Origin: JASLPR01 sp964496475
GTDB lineage: Bacteria > Chloroflexota > UBA11872 > VXNJ01
Assembly: GCA_964496475.1 (NCBI GenBank)
Contig: CAZBZS010000012.1
Span: forward strand, 1-53,719
Direction: 5' to 3'
Length of the DNA stretch: 53,719 nucleotides
In this document: positions 27,138 through 35,311 of the stretch, in pieces
Position numbering within the stretch: position 1 is the stretch's first letter
How the letters are laid out: each line of letters opens with the position of its first letter
Program-made: the position numbers and the translations under genes
The notes under the pieces: generated by a model
Databases searched by the model: none
What the model saw: only the letters and a program-made list of their open reading frames with translations
What the model was told of the DNA's origin: nothing

Positions 27138-28550
27138 ATGAAGATGTACGTCGGCGGCGCGTGGAGTGACGGTCAGTCAAGCATGGAGGTCAGAAACCCG
27201 TTTGACGGGTCCGTGGTAGATACGGTGCCTCGAGGCACCGCTGATGATGTTGATCGAGCCCTCGCGAGTGCGACGCGCGGCGCGCGTGTCATGGCGGCGT
27301 TAACGGGGTACGAGCGGTACCAGATGCTGCATCGAGTTGCAGATCTCATCGTGGCCAATCAAGAACGGTTAGCTACGTCCTTAACCGAGGAGCAAGGCAA
27401 GATTCTGGCTGAAGCACGGATTGAGGTCGAGCGAACCTCAGAGATTTTTTATCTCTCGGCGGAGGAGGCCAAACGTTTGGATGGGGAGGTGGTCCCTCTG
27501 GATGGTGGACCGGGAGTCAAAGGCAAGTTAGGCTTCACACTTCGTGTGCCCTGCGGCGTAGTCGCGGCAGTAACGCCGTTCAACTTTCCACTGCATCTTG
27601 TCGGACACAAGGTTGGTCCGGCGTTGGCTGGCGGCAATGCGGTCGTCGTCAAGCCAGCCAGTGATACGCCGCTCTCGGCCTTGCACTTAATCGACCTGTT
27701 GCTTGAGGCAGGAGTGCCGGCGGAAGCGGTGCATTGTGTGACCGGGTCTGGCGCTGAAATCGGTGATGCCCTGGTGTCTGATCCTCGCGTACGCAAGATC
27801 AGCTTTACCGGAAGTCGTGATATCGGCGAGCGCATTTGCAAGCAGGCTGGGATCAAGAAGGTCACCATGGAATTGGGCTCGAACGCGCCGGTTATCGTGA
27901 TGCCTGATGCTGATATGGAGAAAGTGCGCAACGTGATTCCGCAAACCGCGTTTGCCAATGCCGGCCAGGTTTGCATATCAACCCAACGGGTGATTGCCCC
28001 CGAGCCGATTTACGACGAACTGGTCGAGTTGCTCGTCCCAGCGGTGAGCGCGCTCACCACTGGAGACCCACGTGACCCGGCGACGAACGTTGGGCCGATG
28101 ATTAGAGAAGAGGACGCGATTCGGGTGGGTGAGTGGATTGATGAGGCCGTGGGCGCCGGTGCCGAGCTGTTGGCTGGTGGCAAGCGTACCGGGCAAATAT
28201 TCGAGCCGACGCTATTGGCCAACGTGAGCTCCGATATGCGCGTGTCATGCGAGGAGCTTTTCGGGCCCGCGGTCGGTATTACCCGGGTGCAGTCGGCTGA
28301 TGAAGCGATTGCTCTCGCCAACGACTCCATTTACGGCTTAAGCGCGGCGATTTTCACACAAGATATTGATGTGGCGCTTCGGTTCGCCCACGAAGTGGAC
28401 TCGGGCAATATACACATTAATTGGGGAAGCCAGTGGCGGACCGATCTTATGCCCTACGGCGGTCTAAAAGACAGTGGTATGGGTAAAGAAGGTCCGCGCT
28501 ATGCCGTTGAGGAGATGACCGAGCGCAAGCTAGTCGTCATCCACGACTGA
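27138..28550 (+). CDS. NAD(P)-dependent aldehyde dehydrogenase
   Basis: A 470-residue ALDH-superfamily enzyme oxidising an aldehyde to the acid. Seen: TPFNFPLHL and KPASDTPLSA for cofactor binding, FTGSRDIGERI for the Rossmann Gly, MELGSNAPVIV with the general-base Glu, and NAGQVCISTQR with the catalytic Cys. ENDS with EEMTERKLVVIHD. The ORF opens at GTG 27129, but AAAGGA at 27121 is too close to it; ATG 27138 is properly spaced. A close paralog runs off the right end of the window at 53719. A TetR gene lies 113 bp downstream. Confidence 0.92.
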   Translation: MKMYVGGAWSDGQSSMEVRNPFDGSVVDTVPRGTADDVDRALASATRGARVMAALTGYERYQMLHRVADLIVANQERLATSLTEEQGKILAEARIEVERTSEIFYLSAEEAKRLDGEVVPLDGGPGVKGKLGFTLRVPCGVVAAVTPFNFPLHLVGHKVGPALAGGNAVVVKPASDTPLSALHLIDLLLEAGVPAEAVHCVTGSGAEIGDALVSDPRVRKISFTGSRDIGERICKQAGIKKVTMELGSNAPVIVMPDADMEKVRNVIPQTAFANAGQVCISTQRVIAPEPIYDELVELLVPAVSALTTGDPRDPATNVGPMIREEDAIRVGEWIDEAVGAGAELLAGGKRTGQIFEPTLLANVSSDMRVSCEELFGPAVGITRVQSADEAIALANDSIYGLSAAIFTQDIDVALRFAHEVDSGNIHINWGSQWRTDLMPYGGLKDSGMGKEGPRYAVEEMTERKLVVIHD

Positions 28551-28593
28551 ATTCGTAGGCCGGTCTGATCACTGTGGGAGACTGCGACATAAA

Positions 28594-28621
28594 TTGACAG
28601 CCGCCCGGACTTCGGTATACA
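28594..28621 (+). promoter_or_regulatory. Sigma-70-type promoter for the TetR/mqn operon
   Basis: TTGACA (28594-28599) and TATACA (28616-28621) are spaced by 16 bases, a near-consensus housekeeping promoter. It lies 43 bp before the TetR start and immediately before a TetR-type palindrome. Confidence 0.7.
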
Positions 28622-28626
28622 AACTG

Positions 28627-28640
28627 ACCGACCAGTCGGT
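28627..28640. promoter_or_regulatory. TetR-type operator palindrome
   Basis: ACCGAC and GTCGGT form a perfect inverted repeat around CA, flanked by TG on the left. It begins five bases after the -10 box, so a bound regulator would block initiation. This is the expected layout for autorepression by the adjacent TetR protein. Confidence 0.7.
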
Positions 28641-28663
28641 ATTGTTTCGATCTTTTGGGGACC

Positions 28664-29320
28664 ATGGCGGTTAAAGAACCCACCCGGCAATCGCGCGCGG
28701 ACGAGACGCGGCGGTTGCTGCTGGATGCCGCACAGAACATCTTCGGGCTCAAGGGTTATCACGACGCTTCCATGGACGAGATCGTTCAGGAGGCTGATCG
28801 CTCCAAGGGCGCAGCCTACTTTCATTTCCCTGGTAAGGGGGACATCTTCCGGGCAGTTCTGAAACGATTGGCGGATCGATTGGAGCGGAAGGTTCACCGG
28901 GCCATTGAGTTGGAAACGTCGCCCGTCGCGCGATTGGACGCCGCCCTGATCGCGGTCCTCGATGCCTTCACCGGGCATCGTCGCGTCGCCAGGCTGGCGC
29001 TGGTCGAGCTGGTCGGAGCAGGACCGGCGTTTCAGGACATGCTGGCGGAGCTGCGCCTCCGCTTCCGCCGCCTCATCGAGGCACAGCTGGACGAGTCTAT
29101 AGCAAAGGGCGCGATCGCCCGGATAAATAGCCGTCTCGTCTCCCTGGTCTGGTTCGGTGCGATTAACGAGATCGTCTTAGCCTGGCTGCGTAGTGACGAC
29201 GCTGCCGACCTCAAAACTGAAATTCCCGAGCTTCGGGCCATCCTCCTGAGCAGCGTCGGGGTCGGTCCCCGGACTCGATCCGGATTAGCGGATAAGGAGG
29301 TAGGGATTGGCGACGATTAG
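28664..29320 (+). CDS. TetR-family transcriptional regulator
   Basis: A 218-residue TetR repressor. The N-terminal DNA-binding domain has TRRLLLDAAQNIFGLKGYH, then the recognition part SMDEIVQEADRSKGAAYFHF with the diagnostic YFHF, and the remaining all-helical domain would bind an unknown ligand. ATG 28664 has GGGG just upstream. A promoter and palindromic operator lie in front of it. The 3' end overlaps mqnE (AAGGAGG at 29294-29300 is within this gene), so the regulator and the menaquinone cluster are probably one transcript and both repressed by it. The ligand could be a quinone-related or fatty compound; that is speculation. Confidence 0.9.
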   Translation: MAVKEPTRQSRADETRRLLLDAAQNIFGLKGYHDASMDEIVQEADRSKGAAYFHFPGKGDIFRAVLKRLADRLERKVHRAIELETSPVARLDAALIAVLDAFTGHRRVARLALVELVGAGPAFQDMLAELRLRFRRLIEAQLDESIAKGAIARINSRLVSLVWFGAINEIVLAWLRSDDAADLKTEIPELRAILLSSVGVGPRTRSGLADKEVGIGDD

Positions 29321-30419
29321 CGCAACCGAAATCCCCAACATTCGCTTTCGCGATCCTGCCCTGCCGCCAATCTGGGAAAAGGTCCAGGCCGGAGACCGGC
29401 TGGATCAAGATGACGGCCTGACGCTCTTCCAAACTCCCGACGCCCTTAACCTGGGTCGAATGGCCGATTTCGCCGCCCGCCGGGTATCGGGCGAAAACGT
29501 CTACTTCGTCCTGAACGTCCACATAAACCCGACCAACATCTGCGTCCTCTCCTGTAAGTTCTGCGATTTCGCGGCGAAGAAAGGCGACACCCATGCCTAC
29601 GAGATGTCCATCGACGAAATCCTGGAGCGCATCCACCCCGACCTAAACGAAGTCCACATTGTAGGCGGCCACCATCCGGACATCCCGTTCGAGTGGTACG
29701 AGGAGCTCCTGGGCACGATTCAGTCCGAGCGCCCGAACGTCCAGATCAAGGCGTTCACTGCCCCCGAGATCGATTTTTTCAGCAAACGCTGGAAGCTGAG
29801 CGAGGACGAGGTCTTCGACCGCTTGGCCGCGGTCGGCCACGTCTCCCTCACCGGCGGCGGGGCAGAGATTTTCACTGAGAGGGTCCGCCGGATTCTTTTT
29901 CGGGGCAAAATCGGCGCCGAGCGCTGGTTCGAAATCCACGCCATGGCGCACGCCCGGGGCCTGCGTTCCACCGCCACCATGCTATATGGTCACATCGAAA
30001 CGCTGGAGGAGCGGGTGATCCACCTGGTGCGCCTGCGCGAAGCTCAGGACCGTAGCGGCGGGTTCACCTGTTTCATCCCGCTGGAATATCAGCTGGGTAC
30101 TACTAATCTGGTAGCCCGCCATGCCTCGCCGCTTGACGATCTCCGGGTGCTCGCGGTCTCCCGGCTAATGCTCGACAACATTCCGCACATCAAGGCGTAC
30201 TGGGTCATGAGCGGCGAAGCCACGGCGGCGATCGGCCTCAATTTCGGCGCCGACGATCTCGACGGCACGATCGGTGAAGAGCGCATAGCCCATGCGGCCG
30301 ATGCTGACAGCCCACTTGGCATTGCCACGGATCAGATCGTGCGCCTGATCCGTGACGCCGGCAAGGTACCGGTTTTACGGGACGCCGTCTACGGGGAGAT
30401 GAACGTTTATGCGAGCTAG
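29307..30419 (+). CDS. mqnE: MqnE, aminodeoxyfutalosine synthase
   Basis: A 370-residue radical-SAM enzyme that joins 3-[(1-carboxyvinyl)oxy]benzoate with SAM-derived adenosyl radical to give 6-amino-6-deoxyfutalosine in the futalosine menaquinone route. CVLSCKFCDFAAKKGD (about residues 77-92) is the CxxxCxxC cluster site; HIVGGHHPDIPFEWYEE, SLTGGGAEIF, ATMLYGHIE and FIPLEYQ are typical of MqnE/MqnC, and the early GENVYFVLNVHINPTN favours MqnE. Start TTG 29307 has an excellent AAGGAGG six bases upstream and overlaps the TetR stop by 14 bp. First of four consecutive mqn genes. Confidence 0.92.
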   Translation: MATISATEIPNIRFRDPALPPIWEKVQAGDRLDQDDGLTLFQTPDALNLGRMADFAARRVSGENVYFVLNVHINPTNICVLSCKFCDFAAKKGDTHAYEMSIDEILERIHPDLNEVHIVGGHHPDIPFEWYEELLGTIQSERPNVQIKAFTAPEIDFFSKRWKLSEDEVFDRLAAVGHVSLTGGGAEIFTERVRRILFRGKIGAERWFEIHAMAHARGLRSTATMLYGHIETLEERVIHLVRLREAQDRSGGFTCFIPLEYQLGTTNLVARHASPLDDLRVLAVSRLMLDNIPHIKAYWVMSGEATAAIGLNFGADDLDGTIGEERIAHAADADSPLGIATDQIVRLIRDAGKVPVLRDAVYGEMNVYAS

Positions 30420-31176
30420 GATCGGCCGCATCTTCTACCTCAATACCGAACCGTTCTTTCTGAGCGACGAAATCCGGGCAAACAGCCTCGCGGCGCCACC
30501 CCGGCAGACGCTGGATCTTGCTTTCGCGGGCGAGATCGACATCGCCCCGCTGCCGGTGGTCGCGCATTTCGATCACCCGGGCCGGTTCAATGTCCTGGGG
30601 CCGATGGGAATCGCCTGTGACGGCCCGGCCCGGACGGTGATATTTCGCTCGACCGTCGACGTGGCAACCCTCCCGCGGGGCGCGCGGGTCGGCATCATCA
30701 ACGAAACTGCCACTTCGGTCCGCCTGTTGCGGATCCTGCTCGCTCACCACTACAGGATCAACCATCACCTGCGTTTCGAAGAGCTTGGCCACGGCCAGGA
30801 CGCCCAGCTGCTGATCGGGGATCGGGCGCTGGCCAGTCTCACGCCCACGCCCGCCTACCCCCATGTAGTCGATCTCGGTCAGGCTTGGAAGGAGTTGACC
30901 GGTCAACCTTTCGTGTTTGCCTTGTGGTTTGCACGGGCTGACCTTCCCGAACATGCGGCTAAGGAGATCGTGGATTACTTCCGGCGCAGCCTAGCCGCGA
31001 ACCTGGCGGACGCCTCCGCGATTCACGAACGGCGCCCCGACCTTCGCATGACAACCGACGAAATCGCCGCCTACATAGGCAACTTCGAGTACGAGCTTGG
31101 CGCCACGGCCCTGGCCGGATTGGAGGAGTTCAAGAAATTAGACGCCGGTCTGCGCCGCCAGGGGCACGCCGCGTGA
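30409..31176 (+). CDS. mqnA: MqnA, chorismate dehydratase
   Basis: A 255-residue periplasmic-binding-protein-like enzyme that dehydrates chorismate to 3-[(1-carboxyvinyl)oxy]benzoate, the first futalosine-pathway step. It opens with RIGRIFYLNTEPFF, a typical MqnA beginning, and has GEIDIAPLPVVAHFDH, the nucleophilic region NETATSVRLLRILL, and LLIGDRAL, then DLGQAWKELTGQPFVFALW. Length is normal. ATG 30409 overlaps the mqnE stop by 11 bp and its stop overlaps mqnC by 4 bp. Together with mqnE/C/D it supplies menaquinone for anaerobic or microaerobic respiration. Confidence 0.92.
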   Translation: MRARIGRIFYLNTEPFFLSDEIRANSLAAPPRQTLDLAFAGEIDIAPLPVVAHFDHPGRFNVLGPMGIACDGPARTVIFRSTVDVATLPRGARVGIINETATSVRLLRILLAHHYRINHHLRFEELGHGQDAQLLIGDRALASLTPTPAYPHVVDLGQAWKELTGQPFVFALWFARADLPEHAAKEIVDYFRRSLAANLADASAIHERRPDLRMTTDEIAAYIGNFEYELGATALAGLEEFKKLDAGLRRQGHAA

Positions 31177-32285
31177 TCGAAGCCATCCGTGCAAAACTCG
31201 ACACCGGCGAGCGGCTGGGAGTCACCGACGCCCTATACATGCTTGGCAACGCGCCCCTGCTGGAAGTGGGCGCTCTGGCCAACGATGTTCGCTTCCAGCG
31301 CCAGCCGGAGCCGGTGGTCAGCTACGTGCTGGACACGAATCTCAACTACACCAACGTTTGCGATGTCTACTGCAACTTCTGTGCGTTCTACCGGCCCCAT
31401 CGGGGCGAATTCGACGACGCCTACACGCACACGATCGAGCAGATGGTGGATGCCATCGGCCGGGCGAAGGAGCGAGGATGTACCACCGTTCTGATGCAGG
31501 GTGGCGTCAACCCCAATCTCCCCTTCGATTATTACCCCGACATGGTGCGAGCCAGTCTCGCGGCACACCCGGACGTCACCCCCCATTTCTGGTCGCCGCC
31601 AGAGATCGCCGGCATGGCGGCCGTGTCAGGAAAATCGTTCACCGAAGTATTTCAGACGCTGTGGGCCGCCGGCCAGCGCACGCTGCCCGGCGGCGGCGCG
31701 GAAATCCTGGCCGAGCGCGCACGCAACCGCATAAGCCCGCTCAAGATCAGCGCTGACGAGTGGATCGCGGTCGTCCGTGCAGGCCATCAGGTGGGTTTTC
31801 GCGGCACGGCGACGATGATGTACGGGCACGTCGAGACCGACGAAGACATTGTCGAGCATCTCGGTCGAATCCGCGATCTTCAAGATGAACACCACGGCTT
31901 CACCGCCTTTGTACCCTGGAGCTTCAGTCCCGACCACACGCCATTGGGCCGTGAATTGACCAACGAACGCGCTGGACCCAATCGATATCTCCGCATTCTG
32001 GCGGTCGCGCGGCTGTATCTGGACAACTTCGACCATATCGATGCCAGCTGGTTCTCCGAGGGCAAGAAGACCGGTCAGGTGGCTCTCCATTTCGGTGCAG
32101 ACGACTTTGGCGGCACGTTATTAGATGAGAACGTGATGCAGGAGGCCGGCCACTATCTGAGAGCGGACGCTGAGGAAGTGCAAACGCTGATACGTGAGGC
32201 CGGGTTCATACCGGCTCGCCGGAATACCCTTTACGAAATACAGGAAGTTTTTGGCTCCCAACCGGAAGCGAAAGTGATGGCCTGA
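31173..32285 (+). CDS. mqnC: MqnC, cyclic dehypoxanthinyl futalosine synthase
   Basis: A 370-residue radical-SAM enzyme converting dehypoxanthine futalosine to its cyclic form. The cluster site reads CDVYCNFCAFYR (about residues 60-71) inside LNYTNVCDVYCNFC; TVLMQGGVNPNLPFDYY, LPGGGAEIL, TATMMYGHVETDED and FVPWSFSPDHTPLG distinguish MqnC from MqnE. GTG 31173 overlaps the mqnA stop (GTGA). It ends four bases before mqnD. All expected Cys are present. Confidence 0.93.
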   Translation: MIEAIRAKLDTGERLGVTDALYMLGNAPLLEVGALANDVRFQRQPEPVVSYVLDTNLNYTNVCDVYCNFCAFYRPHRGEFDDAYTHTIEQMVDAIGRAKERGCTTVLMQGGVNPNLPFDYYPDMVRASLAAHPDVTPHFWSPPEIAGMAAVSGKSFTEVFQTLWAAGQRTLPGGGAEILAERARNRISPLKISADEWIAVVRAGHQVGFRGTATMMYGHVETDEDIVEHLGRIRDLQDEHHGFTAFVPWSFSPDHTPLGRELTNERAGPNRYLRILAVARLYLDNFDHIDASWFSEGKKTGQVALHFGADDFGGTLLDENVMQEAGHYLRADAEEVQTLIREAGFIPARRNTLYEIQEVFGSQPEAKVMA

Positions 32286-32289
32286 CCCG

Positions 32290-33132
32290 TTGCGACAGAT
32301 CAAGATTGGCCACAGTCCCGACGCCGACGATGCCTACATGTTCTACGCCATCACTCACGGCCTGGTCGATCTGGACGGGCCTGAACCGGCCGGACACACC
32401 GAGGTTCTCGAGGACATCCAGAGCCTCAACGAGCGCGCCCTTCGCGGTGAATTGGCAATGACCGCCATCTCCGCCGCCGTCTACCCCAAGGTGGCCGACA
32501 AATACCGCATCCTGGCCTGCGGGGCGTCCATGGGATTGCGCTACGGGCCGATCATTGTCACGAACGGACCGATGGACTTATCCGACCTAGAGGGGCGTCG
32601 GGTTGCGATGCCCGGCCCCTACACCACCGCCTACCTGCTATCGCGCATGCTCCTCCCGCCGGTCGAGGCCGTGCAGTTGCCGTTTGACCAGGTGATGGAG
32701 CCGGTCAAATCCGGCGAATTGGCCGCCGCCGTCGTCATCCATGAGGGACAGCTCACATACGTCGACGTCGGCCTCACAAAAATTCTCGACCTCGGCGAAC
32801 TCTGGCACGAGAAGACCGGCCTTCCACTACCGCTTGGGCTGGATTGCGTCAGTCGCGACCTGGGTGAAGATTGGCACGTGGCGCTGGGACGGGCGCTACA
32901 GCGCAGCATCGACGTGGCCTTCAACAACAACGCCTCGGCCGTCGACTACGCCCTGAAATTCGGCCGGGGCATCGACGCCGAGCGTGCGGAAAAGTTCGCG
33001 AAAATGTACGTGAACGAACTGACCGTCGACATGGGCAAAGACGGCGAGGCGGCTCTCAACGAACTCTTTGGCCGTGCGCACGCCGCCGGGCTCATAGACA
33101 AGGTGCCGCCGGTCGACATCGTCTGGCTGTAG
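32290..33132 (+). CDS. mqnD: MqnD, 1,4-dihydroxy-6-naphthoate synthase
   Basis: A 280-residue MqnA/MqnD-family enzyme that splits cyclic dehypoxanthinyl futalosine to 1,4-dihydroxy-6-naphthoate. GHSPDADDAYMFYAI is the classic MqnD beginning, followed by ELAMTAISAAVYP, RRVAMPGPYTTAYLL, VVIHEGQLTY (with the catalytic His) and the C-terminal NNASAVDYALKFGRG. Start TTG 32290 is the only sensible start. It completes mqnE-A-C-D; the nucleosidase MqnB is not in the cluster, and in the aminofutalosine route MTA/SAH nucleosidase can replace it, which fits the presence of mqnE. Confidence 0.92.
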   Translation: MRQIKIGHSPDADDAYMFYAITHGLVDLDGPEPAGHTEVLEDIQSLNERALRGELAMTAISAAVYPKVADKYRILACGASMGLRYGPIIVTNGPMDLSDLEGRRVAMPGPYTTAYLLSRMLLPPVEAVQLPFDQVMEPVKSGELAAAVVIHEGQLTYVDVGLTKILDLGELWHEKTGLPLPLGLDCVSRDLGEDWHVALGRALQRSIDVAFNNNASAVDYALKFGRGIDAERAEKFAKMYVNELTVDMGKDGEAALNELFGRAHAAGLIDKVPPVDIVWL

Positions 33133-33162
33133 CCGGAAACTCGCCGGGCCCTGACGAACCAC

Positions 33163-33459
33163 GACGTCTACGGTTCCAGCAAAGTCGCCGTCTCGGCGCT
33201 GGCGCGGGCCCTCGCTCTAGAGTGATCCCAAGCGGAGATTCGAGTGAACGCCATCGCCCCGGCTTTCATCGAAACAGCGATGACCGAGCCCATCCTCAAC
33301 TTGGCTGAGGTACGCAAGGCGACCATTCAGCGAACTCCTCTCAGGCGCATCGGCTTGCCCGAGGACACCGTGGGAGAAGTGATCTTCCTGGCTGCGCCAG
33401 CCGAGGACTTCATCACCGGAGAGACCATTGTCCTTGATGGCGGTGTGATAATCAGTTAG
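33163..33459 (+). pseudogene. C-terminal remnant of an SDR
   Basis: The frame carries DVYGSSKVAVSALARALALE (catalytic YxxxK), then TGA at 33223-33225 where SDRs have Trp, then SQAEIRVNAIAPAFIETAM and a normal ending (ITGETIVLDGGVIIS). The Rossmann half is missing. The 3' part also reads as an ORF from GTG 33244 (71 residues), but it is not a complete enzyme. It sits 31 bp behind mqnD. Confidence 0.75.
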
Positions 33460-33543
33460 GAAGCTGGTCGCAACTCCCAGCGAAGCTACTTCTCGGGGCG
33501 GCCGCAGCCGGATCGTCTTGTCGAGATCTGAAAGAGAGCTACG

Positions 33544-34701
33544 ATGACCCAGTTTCGCACACCGAGAGACATGTACATGGGTCGCGGCTGCAGGGAATCG
33601 GTCGGGGAGAAGGCCACCGCCCTGGGCGGTGGCCGAGCCCTGGTGGTCAGCGACCCGGACGTACTGTCCGCGCCGGCGCCGGCGGACGTACTGTCCGCCC
33701 TCAGGGCCGCCGGGCTCACCGTGTCCACTTACGACGGCGTCACCGCAGAGCCCAATCTGGCCATGGTCCAAGCAGGATTGGAGGCGTACCGGTCAAATGA
33801 ATGTGACCTCGTCGTGGGGCTGGGCGGAGGCAGTCCTATGGACGCCGCGAAGGCGATCGCGGTCATGGTTGCGGCTGGTGAGGCGCGCCTGCCAGACTTC
33901 GAGGGCGCCAACAAAATCCCACCCGGGCGACCACCGCTCATCTGCCTGAGCACGACGGCGGGCACAGGGTCGGAAGTGACACCATTCACTATCATCACGG
34001 ACGAAGAACGTGGTGTGAAGATGCTGGTCGCCAGTCCAGAACTCCTGCCCGACGCTTCGTTTTCGGACCCGGCCCTGAGCGACACCGCACCGCTGCGGGC
34101 GGCAATCTATGCGGGGCTTGACGCTCTCACCCATGCCATCGAAGCCTACGTGTCCCGCCGGGCTCAGCCCCTCACCGACGACCTCGCGCTCTCGGCCATC
34201 AGACGCATATCGGCGAGCATTATCGCGGCCTGCTCCGAAGGGCCAAATCGGGCGGCGCGCGACAATATGACCTTGGCGGCGATGGAGGCTGGCCTGGCAT
34301 TCGCGAACTCGTCGGTTGCATTGGTGCATGGAATGGCGCGGCCCATCGGGGCGATATTCCATCTCCCACACGGGCTGACCAACGCCATACTGCTTGGGAG
34401 CGTGATAGATTTCAGTCTGGAGGCGGCCCCCGAGCGTTATGCTTCGATCGCGAGCGCCTTAGGCTGTGATGTCGCCGGCGCGGACGCCACGGATACAGCC
34501 CGATTGGGTCTGGACAGGGTCAAGGAGCTCACCGTAGCCCTGGGCACGCCGACCTTGAGTCAAGCGGGAGCCGACCCCGGCCTCTTTGAAAACTCGATTC
34601 GCAAGATGGCGGACGACGCGCTTGCTTCGGGCAGTCCCGGCAACAATCCCCGCGTCCCCACCGCAGACGAAATAGTGCAGCTCTATAGAGACATTTTCTA
34701 G
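33544..34701 (+). CDS. Iron-containing (group III) alcohol dehydrogenase
   Basis: A 385-residue Fe-ADH, an NAD(P)-dependent enzyme interconverting alcohols and aldehydes or ketones. GGGSPMDAAKAI (about 98-109) is the dinucleotide motif; TTAGTGSEVTPF follows; the metal ligands are Asp and His in GLDALTHAIEAYVS, and His in VHGMARPIGAIFHLPHG. Length and motifs are complete. Group III members include maleylacetate reductases and propanediol oxidoreductases; the N-terminal PRDMYMGRGCRE is more like general alcohol dehydrogenases. It lies just before a truncated DapA-family gene at the island border. Confidence 0.92.
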   Translation: MTQFRTPRDMYMGRGCRESVGEKATALGGGRALVVSDPDVLSAPAPADVLSALRAAGLTVSTYDGVTAEPNLAMVQAGLEAYRSNECDLVVGLGGGSPMDAAKAIAVMVAAGEARLPDFEGANKIPPGRPPLICLSTTAGTGSEVTPFTIITDEERGVKMLVASPELLPDASFSDPALSDTAPLRAAIYAGLDALTHAIEAYVSRRAQPLTDDLALSAIRRISASIIAACSEGPNRAARDNMTLAAMEAGLAFANSSVALVHGMARPIGAIFHLPHGLTNAILLGSVIDFSLEAAPERYASIASALGCDVAGADATDTARLGLDRVKELTVALGTPTLSQAGADPGLFENSIRKMADDALASGSPGNNPRVPTADEIVQLYRDIF

Positions 34702-34719
34702 CCCAACAAGAGGCTTCAA

Positions 34720-34881
34720 CTGAATGGCGAAGACATTAAGGGAATCATCCCCGCCACGGTGTTCCCCATGACCGATGACTATCAGCCAGACCAGATTGAT
34801 GCTTGGATGACTCCACAAAAAACGTGCCTGAGCCGATTCGTTGGCATTTCGTTAGCAGAATTGGATGCCGCCAGCGGCTGA
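34720..34881 (+). pseudogene. 5' fragment of a DapA-family aldolase gene
   Basis: The frame from 34720 reads NGEDIKGIIPATVFPMTDDY followed by QPDQIDAW, the recognisable N-terminus of dihydrodipicolinate synthase/N-acetylneuraminate lyase family proteins, then diverges after about 34800 and stops at 34879-34881. The remaining roughly 260 residues are absent from both sides of the neighbouring direct repeat. It appears cut at the left border of the island. Confidence 0.55.
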
Positions 34882-34891
34882 GAGGTATACA

Positions 34892-34948
34892 CAAACCTGT
34901 CACGCCGACACAGCTCAACGGTAGAGCGGCGGTTCTGTAAGCCGCTGG
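34892..34948 (+). repeat. Left copy of tRNA-Thr-derived direct repeat (candidate attL)
   Basis: Bases 34892-34948 match 44634-44690 at 51 of 57 positions. The match covers CAAACCTGTCA upstream of the tRNA and the tRNA 5' half through the anticodon loop (TGTAA), then decays. The D-arm and anticodon arm are recognisable from 34904, but the T-arm and acceptor 3' strand are not, so this is not a functional tRNA. Confidence 0.7.
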
Positions 34949-35311
34949 CTGAGGTCCGCGGGCGTGCGCCAACGTCTATTCTCTTCAGTGAGACGGGACC
35001 CAGTGTCCTCCAAGATCCATCAGGCCTAGTGTCAATCCGTCGGCGTTGCTGTCAAATCTGCTGTCAAACCAATTATGTCGAGCCCCCTTCGCCTTCTATC
35101 AACTAGCTATTGATGGGTCCCGCTGTTTTTTGGGTTTTCCATGTACCGGTAAACGGACGAGCCCCAATCACCAGGTCAGAACCTCGGCTCTAAGGGCTGT
35201 GTGCACCGCCCGCCTAGGAGTTGCGCCCCATACGTGCAGCGTCGCATTCTGGCGGCTGGCGAGTGTCCCTTTGTAGGGCCTACCATGGTGGCACCCACAT
35301 TACCTGCTCAT
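34949..35311. other. Non-coding left end of the island
   Basis: About 360 bp without a credible gene. It contains the paired 9-bp motifs at 35045-35074 and otherwise shows no tRNA, hairpin or conserved reading frame that I can support. Confidence 0.5.
35045..35074 (+). repeat. Paired TGCTGTCAA motifs, left end
   Basis: TGCTGTCAA occurs at 35047-35055 and 35059-35067, starts 12 bp apart, followed by AATT. The same pair with the same spacing lies just inside the right end at 44581-44601. The symmetry suggests arm-type binding sites for the island's tyrosine recombinase. Confidence 0.55.

Noticed and set aside
18580..33225. Reassignment of TGA to Trp
   Set aside because: Intact genes such as mraY, the APH-fold gene and mqnA end at TGA in tight ATGA/GTGA overlaps, and TAG and TAA also interrupt other frames.
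34904..34970. Second functional tRNA-Thr
   Set aside because: The T-arm and the 3' acceptor strand cannot be formed; only the 5' half matches.
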